Assembly: GCA_001798595.1 (NCBI GenBank)
Contig: MGSS01000131.1
Coordinates: 1-49,894, forward strand
Reading direction: 5' to 3'
Length of the DNA: 49,894 bases
DNA from: Deltaproteobacteria bacterium RIFCSPLOWO2_12_FULL_60_19
GTDB lineage: Bacteria; Desulfobacterota; Binatia; UBA9968
Made by a program: the position numbers and the translations under genes. This document shows positions 29,411-38,271 of the stretch, piece after piece. The notes under the pieces are model-generated. The model saw only the letters and a program-made list of their open reading frames with translations. It ran no database searches and had not been told where the DNA came from. Positions within the stretch are counted from its first letter, which is position 1; each line of letters starts with the position of its first letter.

Positions 29411-30133
29411 ATGGAATCGATTCAAGCTACATTGCGGATCTACCGCGCCTCTCTTTCCCGGACCATCGAGCGGCTCGCCGGCAACTGGGCGATCGTCTTT
29501 GCTCCGCTCGCTTACGGCGCGATCCTGGCCGTCGCTGCGGTGATCTTTTCGTTCTTAGGATTTGTGGGGCGAATGATCGTGACGGCGGTGGCCGCGGCCT
29601 GCGCGAGCTCGGGCCTCTATCTCATCGAAAACATCGTCCGGGGCGGCAAGGTCGTGCCGAACGACTTCGTCAAGGGCTTTTCCGTTTATCTCTGGGAGAT
29701 TCTCGGCATCGCGTTTATCCTCTGGCTGCCGATGATGCTGCTCTCGCGTGTCGCCTATTCGATGCCTCAGGGGCCGCTCGTCATTCTAATCGTTCAGATC
29801 CTTCTCTATGTCGTCCTGAACGCCGTGCCGGAGTTGATCTACCAAAGCCGCGTATCGGGCCTGGCGCTGCTGTCGGCGAGCTATGAGTTCATCGTCGAGA
29901 ACTGGCTCGAGTGGCTCCTGCCCAACCTGTTGATCGTAGCGGCGGCCTATTTGGTGAAGGATTGGCTGATGGCCCTGGTAGTTTACCTGCCTTTTTATCT
30001 TTGGTCTTTCTTAATCCCTTTCGCTTTCGGTCTTTTTCTCATCTTCCTGATGGTCTTCCGCGGCTTTCTCTTTTCCGAGCTGAGCGGCACGACGCGCCGG
30101 AGCCGACTCTATCGTTACCGCGCCCAGGCGTAG
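29411..30133 (+). CDS. Polytopic membrane protein of unknown function
   Basis: 240 residues with about six hydrophobic helices: IVFAPLAYGAILAVAAVIF, GRMIVTAVAAACASSGLYLI, WEILGIAFILWLPMMLL, GPLVILIVQILLYVVLNAV, LLPNLLIVAAAYLV and LMALVVYLPFYLWSFLIPF onward. The ends are basic (SGTTRRSRLYRYRAQA at the C-terminus). No enzyme motif is seen. The arrangement is loosely like small DUF-type or transporter-associated membrane proteins, but no family is recognised. It starts after a terminator and has only a weak ribosome site, GGGGAG, upstream. Confidence 0.7.
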   Translation: MESIQATLRIYRASLSRTIERLAGNWAIVFAPLAYGAILAVAAVIFSFLGFVGRMIVTAVAAACASSGLYLIENIVRGGKVVPNDFVKGFSVYLWEILGIAFILWLPMMLLSRVAYSMPQGPLVILIVQILLYVVLNAVPELIYQSRVSGLALLSASYEFIVENWLEWLLPNLLIVAAAYLVKDWLMALVVYLPFYLWSFLIPFAFGLFLIFLMVFRGFLFSELSGTTRRSRLYRYRAQA

Positions 30134-30145
30134 GTGGCTGAGCGG

Positions 30146-31123
30146 CTAGAGCCCCAGCTCTTTTTGTGCCTGCTTCAAGTAGCTGAGATCGACGTACTTT
30201 TCCGGCGGCGGCAGAGGCTCTTTAAGAACGCCGTCCCGAGCTTGGACTTCGATATTCAACTTTAACCCCTCCAGCGTGACGGCGCCGTCGATAGGAAAGA
30301 TTTTATTCTTGGTGAAATAGTCCACGCCTCTGCGCGCGTAGGGCGGCTTTACGCCCATCTCGCTGGTGAAAAACTCCGCCGCCTGATCGGGATGCTCGTA
30401 GATCCAGCGCAGGCTGCGAATGTGGGCCTTGAGGAATCTGACCACGGTCGAGCGGTTTTTTTCCGTCCAGGCCGGATTGGCGTTAAGGGCGTTGAATTGA
30501 TAGACCGGGATGACTTCAAGCGTGTCGCCGAGCCGATTGAATCCCTGATCGATCGCGATGTCCGAATAGGGGATGCCGAGGACCGCGCCGGCGATCGCTC
30601 CACTCTCCAGCGCGGTCAGGCGCGCCGAGGTCCCCCCCGTAACGACGACCATCGCGAAGTCGCGCGGGTGCTGGAGCCCTTTGCTTTTTAGAAAATCGAG
30701 CAGGATCGAAGTCCCCCCGCCGCGCAAGCTCGACACGCCGAGTTTCGCCCCCTTGAGGTCCTCGAGTCTTTTATAGGTCTTGCCCCCGACCAGGATGTAG
30801 GGCGCCGCATTGTCGGTTCCGGCGATGACTTTCAAATTGCCGCCCTTTTCGTTGATCACGATGATCCCGTCGGGATTCATGCTGGCGAAGTGGAGCTCGC
30901 CCGCAATCAACGCCTGAAGCTGAACGTCGCTCCGGCCTATGAGAATCAGCTCGACCTTCAGATTTTCAGCGGCGTAGAGCCCTTTTTTCTGCGCCAGGTA
31001 ATAGGGCAGGTAGAAGAGGGTCTTTGAGGTGATGCCGACTTTGAGCGTTTGGGCGACCGTGGCGGGCGCAAGAAAGAAAAAGGCGGCAAGGAAAAGAAAC
31101 AGCGAAAGAACAATTTTCTTCAT
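30146..31123 (-). CDS. NMT1/THI5-like ABC solute-binding protein
   Basis: 325 residues. The signal peptide is KKIVLSLFLFLAAFFFLAPATVAQ. LKVGITSKTLFYLPYYLAQKKGLYAAENLKVEL, LQALIAGELHFASMNPDGIIV and GAKLGVSSLRGGGTSILLDFLKSKG are standard for this receptor family. Paralogous to 27794-28777. It lies convergent to the membrane protein gene with 12 bases between stops. No permease or ATPase is encoded nearby. GGAGGGG lies upstream of the start as ribosome site. Confidence 0.85.
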   Translation of the reverse strand: MKKIVLSLFLFLAAFFFLAPATVAQTLKVGITSKTLFYLPYYLAQKKGLYAAENLKVELILIGRSDVQLQALIAGELHFASMNPDGIIVINEKGGNLKVIAGTDNAAPYILVGGKTYKRLEDLKGAKLGVSSLRGGGTSILLDFLKSKGLQHPRDFAMVVVTGGTSARLTALESGAIAGAVLGIPYSDIAIDQGFNRLGDTLEVIPVYQFNALNANPAWTEKNRSTVVRFLKAHIRSLRWIYEHPDQAAEFFTSEMGVKPPYARRGVDYFTKNKIFPIDGAVTLEGLKLNIEVQARDGVLKEPLPPPEKYVDLSYLKQAQKELGL

Positions 31124-31232
31124 GGGCGGGAACCCCTCCTTTGAGCAGCGGGGATAGTCGGACAGCCCGAAGATAGGTCAAGTTAGGAAGCAGCGTCAAG
31201 CGGAGAAAGGGGCGCCGCATGAATAGTGCGGG

Positions 31233-33353
31233 CTAAGCCGGCGGTTTAGTCGCTCCCGTTTTTTGCTGCTCTTCCTCGCGGCGCTGCTGCCGGCTGCGCT
31301 TCTGCTCTTTGCCGGGCTGCGGCTCTTTCTGAACCTGCTGTTGGCGGAGCTGTTGTTCTTTGTGCTGCTGCTCTTGCGGCAGCCTCTCCTGTCGCTGGCG
31401 ATCGCGCTCTACTTCCTTCTGCCGGCGCTCCAGCTCGCGCCCTTGCTGTTGGCGAAGCGCTTGTTCTTGACGCTGCTGCTCTTGCAGTTGTCTCGCTTGC
31501 CTTTGACGCTCCCGCTCCAGTTGCTGCTGGCGCTCAAGGTCACGGCGTTGCTGTTCATCGCGCTGTCGCTGTTGTTCCCTGACCTGTTGCTCCAGCAGCG
31601 CTCTTTCCTGCCTTTGACGCTCTCTTTCCTGTTCCCTCTGCTGTCGTTCCAGCTCGCGGCGCTGCTCCTCTTCACGTTCCTGTCGTTGGCGATCCTGCTG
31701 CGGCTCGGTCAGTCTGGCAGTTTCCTTTTGTTCGGGAGGACGCTGAGACCGCTCCTTTCCTTGCGGCAGGTTGGTAAGAAACGGCTCGTCCCGCGTGGCG
31801 AGCTTTTTGCCCCGGGCCGCGCTCAACGGTTGCGTCGGCGGTGTCGAGCCGGTTGAAGCGCGCGGGGCGAAGTCCGCGCGGCCAGCCTCTACGGCCACGG
31901 GGCGAATCGGCATGCGGTTGTCCCCTTTAATGCTTCTCAAGCCCATCGCGAGGGCCGCGTCGGGCGCTATCGGCGCTCCCTGGCGCTTCTCGATCTCGGG
32001 CAATTTGTCGCGGAACGTCGGCGGCGGAGGGGGCGGCGCGCTCCGCACCACGGCCGGCCGCGAGAGAAGTTTTTGCGGAGGCCGCTGGAAACTATGGGAT
32101 TCTCTCTCTTCGGCCACCCGCAATGACGACCGGCGCGGGATCGGCATCTGATGTTCCATCAGGCGGGCCGAGTGCACCTCGTTCACGACCACGGAGTCGC
32201 GCACGATGTTGGTCGTAACTCTCCTGGCGGAGACAAAGGTTTCCCGCTCGACGATCACGACGCGTGTCCGGTGGACGTAGGTTGTATGCTCATAGCCGCC
32301 GCGCCGGCTCCACCACGGAACGAAGCGATCGCGCGGATGGAGCGGAAACCAGCCGATGTGTCCCCTGACCGGAACGAATACGACGTGCGCCGGCGCGTAC
32401 CTCACGAACCGAGCCCTCTTTCCAACGGGCACCCAATACCACCGGCCACGGTGAAACGCCCACCGGCCATAGTGGCATGTCGCCCATCCCCACGGCTCGT
32501 GGCTGAGCCAGCTCCAGCCCCAAGGGTCCTGCCAGAACCACTGGCCGACGGTATAGGGCTGCCACCCGACCGGAACTCTCTCCGGAGTCCAGGCGTAGCC
32601 GTAGTCGGGAATCTGCTCCCACCGGCCATAGTCACGAAGCTCCTCGGCGCCGATGACTTCATCGCTCACATAGTCATAAGCGCCCCGATAGGCTCGCTCG
32701 AAGCGGTCGTCCCTTTCATCCACCCAGCGGTCAAATGTATCCGGGCGGCGAAGCGGAAAGATTTCATAGCGCGGCGGGTCGACGCCGTAAACGCGAATCT
32801 CGCTATCCTCGACGGTTACTTCCCTGCCGTTGGCGGCGACAATCGCCCGGCCGCGCCGCACTACGACGCGACTGTTGCCGTCCTCATCCACCTCGATCCG
32901 ATAGTTTCCCGGCCCATCCAAAGTCACCGCCATGTTCGGCGTATTGACTTCGACGGTATCGTCGCGATCGAGACGGCGGATATTGAAAGAGGCCACGCCT
33001 TCGCCGAGGTAGAACTGCTTGGTATCATAGGTTAAATTCAGCGCCCTGAAATAGCTCCGGGGCGCCAGGCGGACGAAATTGCCCGCCGCAAGCTGAAGCT
33101 CGGCCCGGCCGTCAGCTGAGGAATAGATTCTGTCGCCTAGGGTGAAAGGCACGTTGGTTGCCGCGGCCTCCCACTCGTCGGGGTCGTCCCCGCGGTTATA
33201 GGAAACCGGGCCTGAAAGGTAGGAAATCCTGGCCACGGTCTGGTCGATCTGGTCGATTTCCTGCGTTCGCGCCGGCGCGGGTAAAAGGAGCAGCAGGAGC
33301 GCCGCAGCGACGCCAAGTGTGCGAAAAGTCAGTTTGGTGGATGAGAAAGGCAT
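31233..33353 (-). CDS. FecR-domain / DUF6600-like secreted protein with a Q/R/E-rich coiled tail
   Basis: 706 residues. After a signal peptide (GVAAALLLLLLPAPARTQ), residues about 40-190 resemble a FecR domain (ISYLSGPVSY, FTLGDRIYSSADGRAELQLAAGNFVRL). Residues 195-370 are rich in Trp, Tyr and Gly (GWQPYTVGQWFWQDPWGWSW, WGWATCHYGRWAFHRGRWYW) like the DUF6600 family. The last about 170 residues are a Q/R/E-rich tract with repeats of QQREQERERQRQ type, likely a long coiled coil or disordered tail. An exported structural or surface role is inferred; no catalytic motif is seen. The low-complexity tail produces a leucine-rich open frame on the other strand that is not a gene. Confidence 0.8.
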   Translation of the reverse strand: MPFSSTKLTFRTLGVAAALLLLLLPAPARTQEIDQIDQTVARISYLSGPVSYNRGDDPDEWEAAATNVPFTLGDRIYSSADGRAELQLAAGNFVRLAPRSYFRALNLTYDTKQFYLGEGVASFNIRRLDRDDTVEVNTPNMAVTLDGPGNYRIEVDEDGNSRVVVRRGRAIVAANGREVTVEDSEIRVYGVDPPRYEIFPLRRPDTFDRWVDERDDRFERAYRGAYDYVSDEVIGAEELRDYGRWEQIPDYGYAWTPERVPVGWQPYTVGQWFWQDPWGWSWLSHEPWGWATCHYGRWAFHRGRWYWVPVGKRARFVRYAPAHVVFVPVRGHIGWFPLHPRDRFVPWWSRRGGYEHTTYVHRTRVVIVERETFVSARRVTTNIVRDSVVVNEVHSARLMEHQMPIPRRSSLRVAEERESHSFQRPPQKLLSRPAVVRSAPPPPPPTFRDKLPEIEKRQGAPIAPDAALAMGLRSIKGDNRMPIRPVAVEAGRADFAPRASTGSTPPTQPLSAARGKKLATRDEPFLTNLPQGKERSQRPPEQKETARLTEPQQDRQRQEREEEQRRELERQQREQERERQRQERALLEQQVREQQRQRDEQQRRDLERQQQLERERQRQARQLQEQQRQEQALRQQQGRELERRQKEVERDRQRQERLPQEQQHKEQQLRQQQVQKEPQPGKEQKRSRQQRREEEQQKTGATKPPA

Positions 33354-33523
33354 ACTACCCCGCCTCGGACCTACTAGACGCCAACTACTCTCTACGACGC
33401 GCCCCGGGGTGGTTTATTCAAGCGCGTCCTTGGGAGTTTTGCCCCCCTCCACCCCACGGTCAGGTAAGGCTGACCAATTCTCTCTTGACGGCTGCCGCTT
33501 TACAAGGCTAAACCATAGACACC

Positions 33524-34171
33524 ATGATGAAGCTCTACACCTTTTTCCGCAGCTCCGCGTCCTATCGGGTGCGGATCGCGCTCAACTTGAAGGGGCTGGA
33601 GTACGAGCAGATCCCGATCCATCTGCGGCGCGGCGGCGGCGAGCAGTTTTCGCCGGCCTACAAAGCGGTCAACCCGCAGGCCCTTGTGCCGACGCTGGAA
33701 GACGGCGGCCGTTTTATCAATCAGTCGCTGGCGATCATCGAATATCTCGAAGAGCGCTATCCCCAGCCGCCGTTGTTGCCGCAAGATCCCGCCGACCGGG
33801 CGACGGTGCGCGCGATGGCGCTCGTCATCGCCTGCGAGGTCCATCCGATACAGAATCTCAGAGTGTTGAATTACCTCAGAAACGAGCTCAAGCAGCCGGA
33901 GGCGGAGGCGAACCGCTGGGCGCAACACTGGATCGCGCTCGGTTTTTCGGCGCTGGAGCGGATGGTGCTCTCGGCGCCCAAGCGCGGCAAGTTCTGCTTC
34001 GGCGATGCGCCGACGCTGGCGGATCTCTGCCTCGTGCCGCAGCTCTCCAACGCCAGACGATTTAGCTGCGATCTGTCGCCTTATCCGACTCTGGTTCGGA
34101 TCGACGCCCACTGCGCCGCGCTGCCCGCGTTCGCCAAAGCCGCGCCGGAAAACCAGCCGGACGCGGAGTGA
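33524..34171 (+). CDS. maiA: Maleylacetoacetate isomerase / zeta-class glutathione S-transferase
   Basis: 215 residues. The zeta-GST active-site motif SSASYRVRIALNLKGLEYE (classical form SS-C/A-S-x-R-VRIAL) opens the N-terminal thioredoxin-like domain. NPQALVPTLEDGG and NQSLAIIEYLEE are the glutathione-binding blocks; the C-terminal helical domain contains FCFGDAPTLADLCLVPQL. The length is normal for MaiA. The enzyme isomerises maleylacetoacetate to fumarylacetoacetate in tyrosine/homogentisate breakdown, or maleylpyruvate in gentisate breakdown. No other gene of those routes is next to it, so the physiological substrate is open. Confidence 0.85.
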   Translation: MMKLYTFFRSSASYRVRIALNLKGLEYEQIPIHLRRGGGEQFSPAYKAVNPQALVPTLEDGGRFINQSLAIIEYLEERYPQPPLLPQDPADRATVRAMALVIACEVHPIQNLRVLNYLRNELKQPEAEANRWAQHWIALGFSALERMVLSAPKRGKFCFGDAPTLADLCLVPQLSNARRFSCDLSPYPTLVRIDAHCAALPAFAKAAPENQPDAE

Positions 34172-34177
34172 ATCAGA

Positions 34178-34249
34178 CCGTGCTCGTGTTTCGTGTTCGT
34201 GCTGGTGGGAGGAGAAGACCGAGCACGAGAAACGAGCACGAGCCACGAA
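34178..34249. repeat. Inverted array of CGTG/CACG-type 6-7-bp units
   Basis: The first arm has units CGTGCTC, GTGTTTC and GTGTTCGTG. The second arm has the approximate complements GAGCAC, GAGAAAC, GAGCAC and GAGCCACGAA. It fills the spacer between maiA and the DapA-family gene and resembles the array at 25547-25613. Confidence 0.55.
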
Positions 34250-34251
34250 GT

Positions 34252-34285
34252 GATGCGCGGGCTCTTCAACCGGGCGGCGGCTCTC
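34252..34285. repeat. 34-bp dispersed leader repeat, copy 2
   Basis: 31 of 34 bases match 16753-16786 by eye. It lies just before the GGAGGAG ribosome site of the DapA-family gene, directly after the CACG-type array. Confidence 0.55.
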
Positions 34286-34313
34286 CTGCGAGGGAAGATA
34301 GGAGGAGACTCCG

Positions 34314-35246
34314 ATGGAGTTTAAAGGAATCTACTGCGCCAACATCACGCCGTTGGAAGCGGACGGCGGCGCGATTCGCATGGACGAATTGGAACGTCTG
34401 TTCATCGAGCTTAAACGGGCCGGCGTCGCCGGCATGGTATGCAACGGCCATGCGGGAGAAGGCGAGCTTTTGAGCCGCAAGGAGAAAATGGAAGTCGTGA
34501 AGCTGGCGCGGCGCGCGCTCGGAGCGGATTATCCGGTCGTCGCCGGCGTCCACGCGCTGCCGACGTGGGAGCTGATCGAGCAGGTGGTAGACGCGAAGGA
34601 GGCGGGCGCCAACGCCGTGATGCTTTGCGCTCCGCCGTTATTCGCCTGGCACGCCGACCGCCACCCGGATTTCGGCATCGCGCAGATCCGCGCCGTCGCC
34701 GAGGCGGTCCCGGACATGCCGATCGTGCTGTTCCAGTATTCGCCGAATAACCCGTTCTACTACCGGCCGGAGGTGCTGGCGCGCATCTGCCGCGAGATCC
34801 CGCAGGTCAAAGCTATCAAGATGGCGACCAACGTCGACGTGGCGCGGTACGAAGAAGAGGTCCGCGCCGTGCGCGCGGTTTCCCGCAAAATCTATCTCCT
34901 GCCGGCGAATGGGCGGACGTTTTACTACGCCTTTCAGCTCATGCCGGACGGCGCCTTGTCCGGCTCGGCCAATTTCTGCCCGGCGCACGATGTGGAACTA
35001 TTCGACGCTGCGAGGCGGGGAGACTTAAAGCGCGCAAAAGAATTGCACGATCAGATTTTTCCGGTCTTCCGGTTGGTCTACTGCGACCCCTACGTTTACC
35101 TTCACATCCGCTACAAATATTGCGCGTGGCTGCTCGGCAAAATATCCAGTCCGGCAGTCCGTTCGCCGTTGGTGCCGCTGCCGGCCGACGAAGGGAGCGC
35201 GCTCAAAGAAGGTTTACGCGCGAGCGGTTTAGAGCCGGTGCGTTAG
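34314..35246 (+). CDS. DapA/NAL-superfamily lyase (dihydrodipicolinate synthase-like)
   Basis: 310 residues. FKGIYCANITPLEADGG, MVCNGHAGEGELLSRKEK (the position of the GTTGE phosphate/carboxylate loop, altered here to NGHAGEG), VLFQYSPNN (Tyr) and VKAIKMAT (Schiff-base Lys) are the ordered blocks of this TIM-barrel aldolase superfamily. True DapA has GTTGES; the altered loop suggests a different 2-oxo-acid aldolase or dehydratase. GGAGGAG lies 8 bases before the ATG. The last bases overlap the convergent cyclophilin gene by 4. Substrate not assignable. Confidence 0.85.
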   Translation: MEFKGIYCANITPLEADGGAIRMDELERLFIELKRAGVAGMVCNGHAGEGELLSRKEKMEVVKLARRALGADYPVVAGVHALPTWELIEQVVDAKEAGANAVMLCAPPLFAWHADRHPDFGIAQIRAVAEAVPDMPIVLFQYSPNNPFYYRPEVLARICREIPQVKAIKMATNVDVARYEEEVRAVRAVSRKIYLLPANGRTFYYAFQLMPDGALSGSANFCPAHDVELFDAARRGDLKRAKELHDQIFPVFRLVYCDPYVYLHIRYKYCAWLLGKISSPAVRSPLVPLPADEGSALKEGLRASGLEPVR

Positions 35247-35770
35247 GCCGCCGTCACCAGACGGGCGGAGCGGATGATCACGGGCTCGGCGGGCACGTCC
35301 TGATGCATGCTGTGGCTGCCGGTCTTGACCTTCTCGATTTTTCTCACCGCGTCCATTCCTTCGATCACCTGCCCGAAGACGGCGTAGCCGAAGCCCTGAG
35401 GCGTGGGGGCTTTGTGGTCGAGGAAGTCGTTGTCGGAGACGTTGATGAAAAACTGGCAGGTGGCGCTGTCCACCACGTTGGTCCGGGCCATAGCCACAGT
35501 GCCGGTTTTGTTCTTCAGGCCGTTGGCGGCCTCGTTTTTGATCCGCGCGCCGGCCTCTTTCTGCCGCATCTTCTCGTCGAAGCCGCCTCCCTGGATCATG
35601 AATCCCGGGATCACGCGGTGGAAGATCAAGCCGTCGAAGAAGGTCTTGTTCACGTAGTCTAAAAAATTCTCGACCGTGATCGGCGCCTTGTCGGCGAAGA
35701 GTTCCAACTTGATATCGCCGTGACTCGTCGCCATGGAGACGACCGGATTTGTCTTTGTTTGTTCCGCCAT
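35243..35770 (-). CDS. Cyclophilin-type peptidyl-prolyl cis-trans isomerase
   Basis: 175 residues from the ATG complementary to 35768-35770 (GGAAAGGAAAA upstream); an upstream in-frame start at 35824 is rejected for lack of a ribosome site. TSHGDIKLELFADKAPITVENFLDYV, FHRVIPGFMIQGGG (catalytic Arg and Phe), MART and CQFFINVSDNDFLDHKAP, then YAVFGQVIEGMD are the classical cyclophilin blocks of small PpiB-type enzymes. No signal peptide, so cytoplasmic. It accelerates prolyl isomerisation in protein folding. Overlaps the DapA-family gene tail to tail. Confidence 0.93.
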   Translation of the reverse strand: MAEQTKTNPVVSMATSHGDIKLELFADKAPITVENFLDYVNKTFFDGLIFHRVIPGFMIQGGGFDEKMRQKEAGARIKNEAANGLKNKTGTVAMARTNVVDSATCQFFINVSDNDFLDHKAPTPQGFGYAVFGQVIEGMDAVRKIEKVKTGSHSMHQDVPAEPVIIRSARLVTAA

Positions 35771-35895
35771 GGATTTTCCTTTCCGAGTTTTTTCATGCCT
35801 ATGGGATTCCCTCGCCCATGTCAACTACACATCCCTTGACGGCTGCGGGCGGCCATACTAAGAAAAGGCCGATTAGCCAATCGGGTGGAAATTTG

Positions 35896-37038
35896 ATGAA
35901 GCGCTTTGCCATCATTCTTGGGATCGTCGTGCTAGTCCTCGTCGGAGGAGGCTTGCTGGGCTTCCGCCTCGCCGTGCAGATGCTCAAGGGCAAGGTGGTG
36001 GCGGCGCTGGGGGCGGGCGGCGCGGTCAAGGAGCTTAACGTCGGATGGTCGACGGTCGAGCTGGTCGGGCTTGAGATCCAGGGGCCGAAAGGCTGGCCGG
36101 CAAAAAAAACGCTTGACGCCGCGCGCGTCACGGTCGCGCCGAGTCTTCGCAGCCTGCTGGGCGATCGGATTCAGATCTCTTCGATCACCGTTGAAAAACC
36201 TTACATCTCGGTCTTACGCACGCCCGGCAAGCTGCTGATCGTGCCCAGCCTTCTCGAAGCCGGGGACGGGAAAGAGAAGAAAAAGACGAGCAGCGCGGAG
36301 GCTTCGGCGCGAGGCGTCCTGATCTCGGAAATAACGCTGCAACAGGGCATCATCGAGATCTTCGACGCGACGGTCAGCCGGCCGGCGCTCAAGGTCCGGC
36401 TCGAGCAGATCGAGGCCGTGGTGCGCAACCTGACGGCGCCCTCGTTAAAAGAGCGGACTCATTTCGAACTTGCCGCCGTTGTGAAGGGCAGGCAGCGCGA
36501 CGGGCGGATGAAAATTTCCGGCTGGATGGAACAGGTCGGCCGGGATTCCTCGTCGCAGATCGTGCTCGACACGGTCGATCTCGTGAGCCTCCAGCCGTAT
36601 CTCGTCAAGCAAGGCGAAACGCAGCTTAGCAAGGGAACGTTGGATTTGAATCTCAAATCCGAGGTCAGGAACAACAAGCTTGACGGCAAGGGCAAGATCG
36701 TCATCCGCGACCTTGAGTTTGCGCCGGGCCGGGGCACGCTCGACACCTTCATGGGGCTGCCGCGCAACGCGGTCATCGGCTTCTTAAAAAACAATCAAGG
36801 CGCGATCGACCTCGACTTCGTGCTTAAGGGCGACGTAAGCCAGCCGGAGTTTTCCCTCAACGAGGCGCTCTCTACGCGCATCGCCTCCGCTATGGCCGGG
36901 CAGTTGGGCGTGAGCATCAAGGGAGTGGCGGAAGGTTTGGGAACACTTGGACGCAAGGGCGTGGAAGGCGCCGCCGGCGTAACCGACGCTATCGGCTCAG
37001 CGGTCAAAGGGCTGTTCGGCGGAGAACAAAAGAAATAG
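35896..37038 (+). CDS. AsmA-like membrane-anchored protein
   Basis: 380 residues from the ATG at 35896; the open frame to 35749 runs antisense to the cyclophilin promoter and is rejected. One N-terminal membrane anchor (FAIILGIVVLVLVGGGLLGF) is followed by a mostly beta-strand body with repeats such as VKELNVGWSTVELVGLEIQGPKGWP, RVTVAPSLRSLLGDRIQISSITVEKP and ISEITLQQGIIEIFDA. This resembles AsmA/TamB-type proteins that span the periplasm and affect outer-membrane lipid or protein assembly. It is shorter than full AsmA. The last about 60 residues are helical and glycine-rich. Convergent with the next gene, 28 bases between stops. Confidence 0.75.
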   Translation: MKRFAIILGIVVLVLVGGGLLGFRLAVQMLKGKVVAALGAGGAVKELNVGWSTVELVGLEIQGPKGWPAKKTLDAARVTVAPSLRSLLGDRIQISSITVEKPYISVLRTPGKLLIVPSLLEAGDGKEKKKTSSAEASARGVLISEITLQQGIIEIFDATVSRPALKVRLEQIEAVVRNLTAPSLKERTHFELAAVVKGRQRDGRMKISGWMEQVGRDSSSQIVLDTVDLVSLQPYLVKQGETQLSKGTLDLNLKSEVRNNKLDGKGKIVIRDLEFAPGRGTLDTFMGLPRNAVIGFLKNNQGAIDLDFVLKGDVSQPEFSLNEALSTRIASAMAGQLGVSIKGVAEGLGTLGRKGVEGAAGVTDAIGSAVKGLFGGEQKK

Positions 37039-37066
37039 CCCGGATCGAGACTGATCACAGAAATCC

Positions 37067-38104
37067 TCATGCGCCGAAGAACGCAACGAAGCGCTTCTTG
37101 ATCTCCTCCGTGCGCCGTTCCAGTTCTTCCGGGTCCACCGTTAGGACTTTGAGATCGGAAAGCTTGGGCTTGTCCGCAGGGTAGGTCACGTCGGGATGAG
37201 GGACATACAGCCCCTCGCTGTCGGCCAGGAATTGCTGGACATCTTTGGTGAAGATGAAGTCGGTAAAGAGCCTGGCGGCCGTCGGGTGAGGGGCGGAGCT
37301 GGTGATCGCTGAGGGCGAAACGACCAGCGGTATACCGTCCTGCGGATAGACGATCCCGATTGGATTCCCTTTTTTCCTCTGTGAGTAGAGGAAGTACTCC
37401 GCCCCATTGGCCCCTACCATTCGCTCTCCCGCTGCGACCACCTGCGCGGGGTCATGAACGGATTGCGTGAGATGCGGCTGGTTCTGAGCCAACTGTTTGA
37501 AGTAGTCCCAGCCGTAAAGGTTCACTAACGCCAGCATGTAGGTCGCGATACTGCCGCTGTAACCGGGGTGCGCGGTCACGAGCTTTCCTTTCCACTTCGG
37601 GTCGAGGAGGTCCTTCCACGTTTTGGGCGCATCCCCACTGGCGACCAGCTTGGAGTTGTAAGAGATCACGATCAGGAAGGCACGCCAGCCGAAAGCGATT
37701 CCATCCGGGTCTCGGAAGCCTTGAGCGAAACGCTCAGCGCCGGCGGCCGTGTATTTGGCCAGCATCCCCTTTTTTTTGAGGAGCACGTAGTGTCCGACAT
37801 CGGAGGAGTTAAAGACGTCGGCGTTTTTGATCCCGGCTGCCGCCTCCTGCATGATGCGTTGGAGGATCCGCTCCGAGCCCGAGCGATGAACCTCTACTTC
37901 GATCCCAGGATAAGCCTGCTTGAAGAGGCTGGCCACCTTTTCAGCGGTGGCGAGAGCGGCCCCCGTGTACCAGACGACCTTTCCTTCCCTGCGGGCCTCG
38001 GCGAGCCTCGCGTCCTGCGACAGACACGTATCGGTCTGCACTAACACGATCAGAAAGGCTGCCGCTCCGAGAATCCACGCGCGCAAGTATCCGTTTGCTT
38101 GCAT
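37067..38104 (-). CDS. Family 1 extracellular solute-binding protein (Fe3+-type receptor)
   Basis: 345 residues from the ATG complementary to 38102-38104 (GGGGGAG upstream); a start 8 codons earlier (38128) is less likely. Signal peptide LRAWILGAAAFLIVLVQTDTCLSQ. ARREGKVVWYTGAALATAEKVASLFKQAYPGIEVEVHRSGSE, LLDPKWKGKLVTAHPGYSG and HPTAARLFTDFIFTKDVQQFLADSEG are typical of iron-type periplasmic receptors. No ABC partner genes are nearby. A tRNA fragment marking the start of a foreign island lies 168 bases upstream. Confidence 0.85.
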   Translation of the reverse strand: MQANGYLRAWILGAAAFLIVLVQTDTCLSQDARLAEARREGKVVWYTGAALATAEKVASLFKQAYPGIEVEVHRSGSERILQRIMQEAAAGIKNADVFNSSDVGHYVLLKKKGMLAKYTAAGAERFAQGFRDPDGIAFGWRAFLIVISYNSKLVASGDAPKTWKDLLDPKWKGKLVTAHPGYSGSIATYMLALVNLYGWDYFKQLAQNQPHLTQSVHDPAQVVAAGERMVGANGAEYFLYSQRKKGNPIGIVYPQDGIPLVVSPSAITSSAPHPTAARLFTDFIFTKDVQQFLADSEGLYVPHPDVTYPADKPKLSDLKVLTVDPEELERRTEEIKKRFVAFFGA

Positions 38105-38271
38105 CGTCGTCTCCCCCCTTGCTGACAAATTGTTGAGGAAACCCCCAAGCCATGGGCGGTCTAGGTATATGCCCGTCCGAGGGAGCTAGTCAAGGTTGTT
38201 TAGAGGGTTCCTATCGAATGAACCGAATCGAGCGGCGCCAGGGATCGACCACTGAAGGGTGCGGAGAAAAA

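Noticed and set aside
31263-31856. Leucine-rich 197-codon frame resembling a membrane protein
   Set aside because: It is the complement of the CAG/CGC-type codons of the Q/R-rich tail, which read as CTG/GCG Leu/Ala codons.
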